NCBI GenBank assembly: GCA_021815835.1
Contig: JAKAZN010000023.1
Coordinates: 1-11,245, forward strand
Length of the DNA stretch: 11,245 bases
Origin: Pseudomonadota bacterium
Lineage (GTDB): Bacteria > Pseudomonadota > Alphaproteobacteria > Acetobacterales > Acetobacteraceae
Direction: 5' to 3'
The translations under genes were made by a program, and so were the position numbers. Under the pieces are notes generated by a model. That model was given only the letters and a program-made list of their open reading frames with translations, did not search any database and was not told the origin of the DNA. Below, piece after piece: positions 1-7,336 of the stretch (positions are counted from its first letter, which is position 1; each line of letters begins with the position of its first letter).

Positions 1-1245
<1,245 letters not shown>

Positions 1246-1341
1246 GGGCGGAAGATGGGCCGGGAAGCGGCGCTTCGCCAGAGGCGGCCGGCGCGGCGGT
1301 CAGGACCCGGCTGGGGAATGTCGCGCCCTCGGTGCTCGCCG

Positions 1342-1372
1342 GCCGTCCGCCCGGAGGCCCCGGGCGGGCGGC
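1342..1372 (-). terminator. GC-rich hairpin after the DUF1348 gene, possible terminator
   Basis: Bases 1342-1354 pair with 1360-1372 around a 5-base loop. The inner eight pairs (CCGCCCGG with CCGGGCGG) are perfect, and one mismatch lies further out as read on the minus strand. The hairpin begins 24 bases past the stop codon of the DUF1348 gene and precedes uvrB. No T run follows it, so it is not a classical intrinsic terminator; it could be a U-less terminator, an mRNA-stabilising stem, or chance in GC-rich DNA. The rest of the 150-base gap between the two genes shows nothing recognisable. Confidence 0.4.
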
Positions 1373-1395
1373 GACCGAGCCGGACATGCGCGAGG

Positions 1396-1863
1396 TTAGA
1401 GGCCGAGAGCGCTGAGGCCGGGATGACCATCGGGGCGCGGCCCGGCGGGCCAGCGGAACAGCCGGTCCGTCTCGGCAATCGGGATATCGTTGATGCTTGC
1501 CTCGCGCCGGCGCATCAGGCCGGATTCGTCGAATTCCCATTGTTCGTTGCCGTGCGAGCGGTACCAATGGAAGCTGTCGTCATGCCATTCATAGGCGAAG
1601 CGCACCGCGATCCGATCCCCGGTAAAGGCCCAGACTTCCTTGATGAGCCGATAATCGAGCTCACGCGCCCATTTCCGTTGCAGGAATGCGATGATCGCGT
1701 CGCGGCCGACGAGGAACTCCGCGCGGTTCCGCCAGTGGCTGTCGGCGGAATAGGCGCCGGCGACGCGTTCCGGGTCCCTCGTGTTCCAGGCATCCTCGGC
1801 GAGGCGTGCCTTGCGCGCGGCGGTCTCGGCGGTGAAGGGCGGCACAGGCGGGCGCAGGGGCAT
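1396..1863 (-). CDS. DUF1348 family protein (NTF2-like fold)
   Basis: This encodes a small soluble protein of 155 residues of the DUF1348 family, which belongs to the NTF2-like/SnoaL-like alpha+beta barrel group. The biochemical role is not established. The family signature is complete: [12 protein letters not shown] at 4-15, [14 protein letters not shown] at 22-35, [12 protein letters not shown] at 44-55, [20 protein letters not shown] at 63-82, RFAYEWHDD at 88-96, [20 protein letters not shown] at 105-124, and the C-terminal [20 protein letters not shown]. The frame is open upstream to an ATG at 1947, but those 28 extra residues are rich in Arg, Pro and Gly and unlike the family. The ATG at 1863 gives the usual length of about 155. 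Its ribosome binding site is weak (GGGA well upstream). No signal peptide or membrane segment is seen. It lies between the hydroxylase gene and uvrB on the same strand, with no obvious functional link to either. Confidence 0.9.
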   Translation of the reverse strand: MPLRPPVPPFTAETAARKARLAEDAWNTRDPERVAGAYSADSHWRNRAEFLVGRDAIIAFLQRKWARELDYRLIKEVWAFTGDRIAVRFAYEWHDDSFHWYRSHGNEQWEFDESGLMRRREASINDIPIAETDRLFRWPAGPRPDGHPGLSALGL

Positions 1864-1903
1864 CGGTTGGTTTCCCGGGATGGGGCATCTGTGCGGATCG
1901 GCA

Positions 1904-1944
1904 CCCGGATCGAGCCGGGCGTCAAGCGTCCCCGCGCGGGACGC
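1904..1944 (-). terminator. Two tandem hairpins after the hydroxylase gene, with a TTGACG box between them
   Basis: The first hairpin on the minus strand pairs 1938-1944 with 1926-1932 (GCGTCCC/GGGACGC, perfect 7-bp stem, loop CGCGC). It starts 22 bases after the hydroxylase stop codon. The second pairs 1915-1919 with 1904-1908 (CCCGG/CCGGG, 6-base loop). Between them on the minus strand is TTGACG (1925-1920), a 5-of-6 match to a sigma-70 -35 box, but I see no good -10 at the right distance. The first stem is followed by only two T residues. The simplest reading is a U-poor terminator for the hydroxylase gene, possibly with the promoter for DUF1348 directly behind it. Confidence 0.4.
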
Positions 1945-1966
1945 CACAACCCTCGCGGGCAGCCCG

Positions 1967-3208
1967 CTACGCCCCCATCGCCCGGCGCATGAAGGCGCGC
2001 TTGAGCGGCGGGATGCGGTGCACCGCGGCGATCCCTAGATCCCGCGCCGCGCGCAACACCGGATTGTCATTGCTGAACAGCCGGTCCAGCACGTCCGTCG
2101 TTGCCAGCATCAGCAGATTGTCGCCCCGCCGCCGACGCTGGTAGCGCGCGAGCAGCGCCGGGCTGCCCGGATCAGCGCCGGCCGCATGCGCCTCGATCAG
2201 CAGCTCCGCCAGCGCGATCGCGTCGCGGAACCCCAGGTTCAGGCCCTGGCCCGCGATCGGATGGATGCCGTGCGCCGCATCGCCCGCCAGCGCGAGCCTT
2301 GTGTCGGTGTAGCGATGCGCGATCATCGCCGACAGCGGATAGCTCCAGCGCCGCCCCACCGGGCGGATCGCGCCCAGATGATCGCCGAGCCGGCGGGCGA
2401 TCTCGGCGCCGAAGCGGGCATCGTCGAAGCCCAGGATGCGCGCCGCGTCCGCCGCGCGCTCGGTCCAGACGATGGCGGAGACGTTGGGCGCGCCGCCCGC
2501 CTCGGCGTCCCGGCTCGGCGCCATCGGCAGTTGCGCGAACGGGCCGGCCGGGAGGAAATGTTCCAGCGCCGTATTGTTGTGCGGGTGTTCGTGGGCGATG
2601 GCGGCGACGATGCCGGTCTGGCGATATGGCAGGCGGGTGACGGGAATGCCGGCCGCGTCGCGCAAGGGCGAGAGCCGCCCCTCCGCGGCGATCACCAGCC
2701 GGCAGGCGATGGTCGGGCCGCCCTCCAGATGCACCAGCGCCCCGCCCGCGTCGCGTTCGACCCGCGCGGTGGCGGGGGCGAAGACGCGCAGCGCCGGGAG
2801 GTCGTGCAAATGCGCGTTCAGTGCGACGCGCAGGCCGCGGGCCTCCACCATCCAGCCAAACGCGCCGGAATCGGCCCCCGCTTCCGCCACCCCCGCTTCC
2901 GCAACATCGAAATCGAGAAACAGCCGCGAGGCGGGGCGGCCGAGTTTCCCGTCGGTCACGCGGATATGCTCGATCGGGTTGGGCGGGTCGGGCAGGCGCG
3001 ACCACAGGCCGGCGTCGTGCAGCAGGGTGCGGGACCCGGCGGCGATGGCGTAGGCGCGACCGTCGAAATCCGGGTGCTCCATCGGCGGCAGGGGCGCGCG
3101 GTCCACCACGACCGTCGGAATCCCGGCGGCGGCGAGCCGGCAGGCCAGGCTGCCGCCGACCGGGCCGGCGCCGACAACGCAGATTTCGGCGGTAAGGGTC
3201 GGGTCCAT
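1967..3208 (-). CDS. UbiH/UbiF/COQ6-family FAD-dependent hydroxylase
   Basis: This encodes a 413-residue aromatic-ring hydroxylase of the UbiH/UbiF/VisC/COQ6 family. The family adds hydroxyl groups to the ubiquinone precursor ring using FAD, reduced pyridine nucleotide and oxygen, usually at the inner face of the membrane. The Rossmann motif GAGPVG is at residues 13-18 and is followed by VVVD. The ubiquinone-hydroxylase element [15 protein letters not shown] follows. [11 protein letters not shown]...[14 protein letters not shown] block is in mid-protein, and the second FAD motif [20 protein letters not shown] is at 309-328. The frame is open further upstream to 3370. The ATG at 3208 is preferred because it places the Rossmann fold at the N-terminus, gives normal length, and has an AGAGGA Shine-Dalgarno at 3214-3219. 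It is transcribed divergently from amtB. Which ring position it hydroxylates (UbiH, UbiF or UbiL type) cannot be told from sequence reading alone, and no other ubi gene is nearby. Confidence 0.92.
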   Translation of the reverse strand: MDPTLTAEICVVGAGPVGGSLACRLAAAGIPTVVVDRAPLPPMEHPDFDGRAYAIAAGSRTLLHDAGLWSRLPDPPNPIEHIRVTDGKLGRPASRLFLDFDVAEAGVAEAGADSGAFGWMVEARGLRVALNAHLHDLPALRVFAPATARVERDAGGALVHLEGGPTIACRLVIAAEGRLSPLRDAAGIPVTRLPYRQTGIVAAIAHEHPHNNTALEHFLPAGPFAQLPMAPSRDAEAGGAPNVSAIVWTERAADAARILGFDDARFGAEIARRLGDHLGAIRPVGRRWSYPLSAMIAHRYTDTRLALAGDAAHGIHPIAGQGLNLGFRDAIALAELLIEAHAAGADPGSPALLARYQRRRRGDNLLMLATTDVLDRLFSNDNPVLRAARDLGIAAVHRIPPLKRAFMRRAMGA

Positions 3209-3218
3209 CTTCGTCCTC

Positions 3219-3316
3219 TGCACGAAAACTAGGCAGGCCCTTCGGCCTGTCGGGAGGGCATCCGGTGGCGCCCCTGCCCCCGAGGCGAGCAAGGCCGGCT
3301 GCCCAAAACGCGGGCA
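3219..3316 (+). promoter_or_regulatory. Three NtrC-like TGC-N11-GCA dyads upstream of amtB
   Basis: Three 17-base sites with TGC at one end and GCA at the other lie at 3219-3235, 3275-3291 and 3300-3316. The classical NtrC operator, TGCAC-N7-GTGCA, has the same outer bases and length. The first keeps TGCAC and an A-rich centre. The third is a perfect 5-bp palindrome (TGCCC-N7-GGGCA) with an A-rich centre. The second matches mainly in its outer bases. They lie roughly 80-165 bases before the start site expected for the sigma-54 promoter, a normal range for enhancer sites. The first overlaps the ribosome binding site of the divergent hydroxylase gene. Individually they are weak; their clustering before a sigma-54 promoter is the main support. 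Confidence 0.35.
3234..3249 (-). other. Hairpin in the leader of the hydroxylase gene
   Basis: This is a perfect 6-bp inverted repeat, CAGGCC/GGCCTG, with a 4-base loop, 25 bases upstream of the hydroxylase start codon. On the minus strand it is followed within a few bases by TAGTTTT. It therefore resembles a short terminator or attenuator in the 5' leader, or a stem that shapes the ribosome binding region. There is no upstream minus-strand gene within 200 bases that it could terminate. Confidence 0.3.
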
Positions 3317-3363
3317 AACTGACCTGGACCGCGGGAATCGGCAAGCCGTCCGAGACCGCCATG

Positions 3364-3380
3364 CTGGCACGGAAGTTGAT
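3364..3380 (+). promoter_or_regulatory. Sigma-54 (RpoN) -24/-12 promoter of amtB
   Basis: The sequence CTGGCACGGAAGTTGAT matches the sigma-54 consensus YTGGCACGrNNNTTGCW at 13 of the 14 defined positions. The one departure is A for C in the -12 element, giving GG-N10-GA instead of GG-N10-GC. The start of transcription would be near 3390, about 30 bases before the amtB ATG at 3421. Sigma-54 control with NtrC activation is the known mode for ammonium transporter genes in many proteobacteria, so context and sequence agree. The -12 change may lower promoter strength. Confidence 0.75.
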
Positions 3381-3420
3381 GCATATCGCGTAACGTCACA
3401 CGACCTGAAAGAAACCGAAG

Positions 3421-4755
3421 ATGTCCCGGCTCCTGCGTGCCTCGGCCCTTGCCGGCGCGACGATCCCGCTCGTCCATCCCGCTTTTGCCGCGACCTCCCG
3501 GCCGATCAGCCCGGGCGATACCGCCTGGATGCTCGTCTGCACCGCGCTCGTGCTGCTGATGACGATCCCGGGCCTGGCGCTGTTCTATGCAGGAATGGTG
3601 CGCAAGAAGAACGTGCTTGCCACCATGATGCAGTCCTTCGCGATCTGCGCGCTGATCAGCGTCGTGTGGATGCTGGCCGGGTATTCGCTGGCGTTCGGCA
3701 ACGGGAATGGCTGGATCGGCGATGCCTCGCGGCTGTTCCTGAACGGGCTGGGCGCGGATTGGAACAAGGCGTTCGTGCTCGGCGCCGGCACCGCCGTCGC
3801 GCAGCCGACCGCGATCCCGGAAAGCGTCTTCGTGATGTTCCAGATGGCGTTCGCGGTCATCACGCCGGCCGTCGTCACCGGCGCCTTCGCCGACCGGATG
3901 AAATTCTCCGCCCTGATGATTTTCATGATCCTGTGGTCGCTGCTGGTCTATGCGCCGATCGCGCATTGGGTCTGGGCGCCGACCGGGTGGCTGGCGCGGC
4001 TCGGCGTCGCCGATTTCGCCGGTGGGACGGTGGTGGAGATCAACGCCGGCGTCTCCGGCCTGGTCTGCGCGCTGGTGCTGGGCCGGCGGCTCGGCTTCGG
4101 GACCGAGAACATGGCACCGTGGAACCTGGCCTACGCGGTGACCGGCGGCGCGCTGCTCTGGGTCGGCTGGCTCGGGTTCAATTCCGGCGGGGCGATGGGG
4201 GCGAACGCGCGGGCGGGGATGGCGGTGCTGGCGACGCAGCTCGCCGCCGCTGGAGCGACCCTGACCTGGAGCGGCGCGGAATGGTTGCTGCGCGGCAAGC
4301 CCTCGGTGCTGGGCGCCATTTCCGGCGCGGTCGCGGGGCTGGTGGCGATCACGCCGGCGGCGGGGTTCGTGCTGCCCGGCCCGGCGCTGGCAATCGGGCT
4401 GATCGCCGGCCTGGTGTGCTTCTATGCCGCGACCGAGCTCAAGCCGCGGCTGCGCTACGACGACAGCCTGGATGCGTTCGGGGTGCACGGGGTGGGCGGC
4501 ATGGTGGGGATGCTGCTGACCGGGGTGTTCGCGTTCGGGCCGCTATCGGCCGGCGCGGCCGATCCGGCGGGAGCGACCGGCGGGCTGCATCTCCTGGGGG
4601 TGCAAGCGGTTGCCGTGGCCGCGACGATCGTCTGGAGCGCCGTCGGGACCTATGTGGCGCTGAAAATCGCCGGCGTGCTGGTGGGGCTGCGGGTGTCGCG
4701 GGAGGAGGAGCGGGAGGGGCTGGATATCGCGCTGCACGGGGAGCAGGTTTTGTAG
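3421..4755 (+). CDS. amtB: AmtB-type ammonium channel with Glu/His in place of the twin His
   Basis: This encodes a 444-residue Amt/Mep/Rh family ammonium channel of the inner membrane. It has an N-terminal signal peptide (probable cleavage after AFA, residue 23), as in E. coli AmtB, then about 11 membrane segments. Landmarks are GLALFYAGMVRKKNVL, the ADRMKFSALMIF segment, DFAGGTVVEIN (198-208), the GWLGFNSGG stretch (to 257), and FGVHGVGG (353-360). The C-terminal cytoplasmic tail GLRVSREEEREGLD (422-435) matches the PII (GlnK)-contacting region. By alignment with E. coli AmtB (offset 37-38), F144 and W185 are the recruitment-site aromatics, F253 is the gate Phe, D198 is the structural Asp and H356 is the second twin His. 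The first twin His is Glu (E206), and Ser219 is Gly (G257). No glnK lies beside it. A sigma-54 promoter precedes it. The function call is firm; substrate preference and regulation by PII are inferred. Confidence 0.96.
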   Translation: MSRLLRASALAGATIPLVHPAFAATSRPISPGDTAWMLVCTALVLLMTIPGLALFYAGMVRKKNVLATMMQSFAICALISVVWMLAGYSLAFGNGNGWIGDASRLFLNGLGADWNKAFVLGAGTAVAQPTAIPESVFVMFQMAFAVITPAVVTGAFADRMKFSALMIFMILWSLLVYAPIAHWVWAPTGWLARLGVADFAGGTVVEINAGVSGLVCALVLGRRLGFGTENMAPWNLAYAVTGGALLWVGWLGFNSGGAMGANARAGMAVLATQLAAAGATLTWSGAEWLLRGKPSVLGAISGAVAGLVAITPAAGFVLPGPALAIGLIAGLVCFYAATELKPRLRYDDSLDAFGVHGVGGMVGMLLTGVFAFGPLSAGAADPAGATGGLHLLGVQAVAVAATIVWSAVGTYVALKIAGVLVGLRVSREEEREGLDIALHGEQVL

Positions 4756-4784
4756 TTCGCGCTCAGGCGGTTCCGGTCTATAGT
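4756..4784 (+). promoter_or_regulatory. Possible sigma-70 promoter for ftsK
   Basis: A -10-like TATAGT (5 of 6) at 4779-4784 lies 17 bases after TTCGCG at 4756-4761, a poor -35. Transcription would begin near 4791, about 38 bases before the ftsK ATG. A small stem, GCGGC (4786-4790) with GCCGC (4801-4805), lies just behind it. This stem could instead be the end of amtB transcription, although no T run follows. The call rests mainly on the -10 and on the need for ftsK to be expressed independently of nitrogen status. Confidence 0.25.
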
Positions 4785-4828
4785 TGCGGCCTCGCGCGAA
4801 GCCGCGCCCGGATAAGGTTCCGCCCCGC

Positions 4829-7306
4829 ATGGCCACGATCGCCCGCCCCGCCCCGTTCGACCGGCGCCGTTTCGTCTCCCCTGCCTTGCGTTCGCTGATG
4901 CAGCGGCGGGCGGCGGAATTGACGGGATTGGTGCTGGGGGTGGCGGGGTTATGCGTGCTGGTGGCACTGGCCAGCTACCACGCGGGCGATCCGTCCTTCG
5001 ATACCGCGAGCAGCGTGCCGGTGCGCAACCTGGCCGGGCCGGTGGGCGCGGCGGTGGCGGATCTGCTGCTGCAAGGCTTCGGGCTGGCCGGGGTGCTGCC
5101 GGGGCTGGCGCTGCTCGCCTGGGCGTTTCGCGTCGCCTGGCGGCGCGGCCTGGGCAGCCCGGCGGCGCGTATCGCGGCCACCCTGTTCGCCATGCCGATC
5201 CTGGGCGCGACCCTGGAGGCGGTGCCGAAGCTGCATGGCCTGACCTGGCCGACCTTGGCGGGCCTCGGTGGCGCGGTCGGGCGGCTGCTGGCGCCGGCGG
5301 CGCTGGCGGTAGGCGGGGGCGTGATGGGCGCGGCCGGCGCGGCGCTGGTCTGGACGATCGGCGCGGCGCTGTCGGTGACATTGGTGCTGCTGGCGCTCGG
5401 GCTTTCGGGCGGCGAGTGGCGGACGATCTGGCGCGTGCTGGCGCGGATCGCGCGATTCGCGGTGGTGGCGCGGACGCCGGCGATCGCGCCGGATGTCGAG
5501 GTTCTGGGCCGGTCGCCGGTGTGGCGGTTCCTCGATCCGCGCAAGCTGATCCCGATGCGGCTGTTTCGCCGCCGGAGGGCGGAGGCAGGGGCCGCGCCAG
5601 TGCCGGCGGGGGCGGTCCTCGCGCGGCGCGAGCCTGTGCTGGACGGTGTGGCCGCGCCCGAGGCCGGGATGGGGCGGCTCGCGCCCGCCCCGGCCCCGGC
5701 GCCCGACCGCCCCACGGCGGGTCCCACCATTCGTCCGCGCGCGGCGCCGCCCGTCCGGCGCGGTCAGCAGGCCAGCCTGAAGCTGGAGGAGCCGGGCTGG
5801 CGGTTCCCCCCGCTCGATCTGCTCAAGCCCGCGCCGACGCGCGCGGCGACGGGGCCGACGGCGGAGGCGCTGGAGGCGAATGCGCGGCTGTTGGAAACCG
5901 TGCTGTCCGATTACGGGGTGCAGGGCGCGATCGTGGAGATCCGCCCCGGGCCGGTGGTGACGCTCTATGAGCTGGAACCGGCGCCGGGCATCCGCAGCGC
6001 ACGGGTGATCGGGCTCGCCGACGACATCGCGCGCTCGCTGTCGGTCACGGCGGTGCGCATCGCCACCGTGCCGGGGCGCAACGTGATCGGCATCGAGGTA
6101 CCCAACGCTAAGCGGGAGACCGTGTTCCTGTCGGAGATCCTGGGATCGGAGGATGTACGCAAGCACGCGGGGCGGCTCGCGCTGGCCTTGGGCAAGGACA
6201 TCTCGGGCGCGCCGATCGTGGCTGATCTGCAACGGATGCCGCATCTGATGATCGCCGGCACCACCGGGTCGGGCAAGTCGGTGGGCGTGAACGCGATGAT
6301 CCTGAGCCTGCTCTATCGGCTCTCGCCCGATCAGTGCCGGCTCATCATGATCGATCCGAAGATGCTGGAATTGTCGATGTACGACGGCATCCCGCATCTG
6401 ATGGCGCCGGTGGTGACGGAACCGGCCAAGGCGGTGACGGCGCTGAAATGGACCGTGCGCGAGATGGAGCGGCGCTACCGGGCGATGAGTCAGCTCGGCG
6501 TGCGCAATATCGGCGGGTTCAACGACCGGGTGGCCGATGCCCGCGCCAAGGGAGAGGTGATCACCCGCCGCGTGCAGACCGGGTTCGATCCCGATACCGG
6601 ACGGCCGATCTTCGAGGACCAGCCGCTGGCGCTGGAAACCCTGCCGTTCATCGTCGTCGTGGTCGATGAGATGGCGGATCTGATGATGGTCGCGGGCAAG
6701 GATATCGAAGCGGCGGTGCAGCGCCTGGCGCAGATGGCGCGCGCGGCGGGCATCCATGTCATCATGGCGACGCAACGGCCCTCGGTCGATGTGATCACCG
6801 GCACGATCAAGGCGAATTTCCCGACCCGGATCAGCTTCCAGGTCATCAGCAAGTTCGACAGCCGTACCATCCTGGGCGAGCAGGGGGCGGAACAACTGCT
6901 GGGCCAGGGCGACATGCTCTACATGGCCGGCGGCGGGCGGATCGTGCGCGTGCACGGACCGTTCGTTTCCGATGACGAGGTGGAGAAGGTGGTGGCGTTC
7001 CTGCGCGAGCAGGGCGAGCCGGCCTATCTGGACGCGGTCACGGAACCGGACGACGAGGCGGGGGGCTCGGCGCTGACGTTGTCCGGAGAAGAGGCGAGCG
7101 GTGAGCGCGGGCTGTTCGAGCAGGCGGTGGCGTTGGTGGCGCGGGAAGGCAAGGCGAGCACGTCCTTCGTCCAGCGGCATCTGAACATCGGCTACAACCG
7201 CGCCGCGAAGCTGATCGAGCAAATGGAGAAGGAAGGCGTGGTGGGACCCGCGAACCATGTGGGCAAGCGGGAGGTGCTGATCCGCCACGCGGAGGAGGAT
7301 GCGTAG
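4829..7306 (+). CDS. ftsK: FtsK, DNA translocase of the division septum
   Basis: FtsK is an 825-residue inner-membrane protein that assembles at the division septum, pumps DNA as a hexamer and activates XerCD recombination at dif. Hydrophobic segments near residues 31-49, 84-103, 112-131 and 152-192 form the N-terminal anchor. A Pro/Ala/Arg-rich linker (roughly 225-345) is short compared with E. coli FtsK, whose total length is about 1330 residues, and the overall length is normal for alphaproteobacteria. The motor domain has Walker A GTTGSGKS at 477-484, FIVVVVDEMADL with Asp613/Glu614 as Walker B, and the MATQRPSVDVITGTIKANFP motif. The C-terminal winged-helix gamma domain (about 760-822, LFEQAVALV...NIGYNRAAKLIEQME) reads KOPS orienting sequences and contacts XerD. 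The ATG at 4829 is chosen with AAGG 11 bases upstream; the frame also opens at a TTG at 4784, which adds an Arg/Pro-rich stretch unlike the family. Residue 41 uses a rare TTA codon. It is followed after 30 bases by the DUF2339 gene. Confidence 0.97.
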   Translation: MATIARPAPFDRRRFVSPALRSLMQRRAAELTGLVLGVAGLCVLVALASYHAGDPSFDTASSVPVRNLAGPVGAAVADLLLQGFGLAGVLPGLALLAWAFRVAWRRGLGSPAARIAATLFAMPILGATLEAVPKLHGLTWPTLAGLGGAVGRLLAPAALAVGGGVMGAAGAALVWTIGAALSVTLVLLALGLSGGEWRTIWRVLARIARFAVVARTPAIAPDVEVLGRSPVWRFLDPRKLIPMRLFRRRRAEAGAAPVPAGAVLARREPVLDGVAAPEAGMGRLAPAPAPAPDRPTAGPTIRPRAAPPVRRGQQASLKLEEPGWRFPPLDLLKPAPTRAATGPTAEALEANARLLETVLSDYGVQGAIVEIRPGPVVTLYELEPAPGIRSARVIGLADDIARSLSVTAVRIATVPGRNVIGIEVPNAKRETVFLSEILGSEDVRKHAGRLALALGKDISGAPIVADLQRMPHLMIAGTTGSGKSVGVNAMILSLLYRLSPDQCRLIMIDPKMLELSMYDGIPHLMAPVVTEPAKAVTALKWTVREMERRYRAMSQLGVRNIGGFNDRVADARAKGEVITRRVQTGFDPDTGRPIFEDQPLALETLPFIVVVVDEMADLMMVAGKDIEAAVQRLAQMARAAGIHVIMATQRPSVDVITGTIKANFPTRISFQVISKFDSRTILGEQGAEQLLGQGDMLYMAGGGRIVRVHGPFVSDDEVEKVVAFLREQGEPAYLDAVTEPDDEAGGSALTLSGEEASGERGLFEQAVALVAREGKASTSFVQRHLNIGYNRAAKLIEQMEKEGVVGPANHVGKREVLIRHAEEDA

Positions 7307-7336
7307 CGCGGCGCGGGTTTTCGCCCCGAGAGGACC

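Noticed and set aside
1246..1395. LexA (SOS) box upstream of uvrB
   Set aside because: I searched for GTTC-N7-GTTC and its complement in both gaps upstream of uvrB. Neither GTTC nor GAAC occurs there.
2186..3232. Plus-strand frame of 348 codons opposite the hydroxylase gene
   Set aside because: It is the antisense shadow of a clear UbiH-family gene, with no recognisable motif.
3209..3370. N-terminal extension of the hydroxylase from an ATG at 3370
   Set aside because: It would put 54 non-family residues before the Rossmann fold and run through the amtB regulatory region. The ATG at 3208 has a good Shine-Dalgarno.
3229..4488. Minus-strand frame of 419 codons opposite amtB
   Set aside because: It has an Arg/Gln/His/Pro-rich composition typical of an antisense frame; amtB on the plus strand is certain.
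4784..4828. Upstream TTG start extending FtsK by 15 residues
   Set aside because: The extension is Arg/Pro-rich and unlike FtsK N-termini. The ATG at 4829 gives a normal N-terminus.
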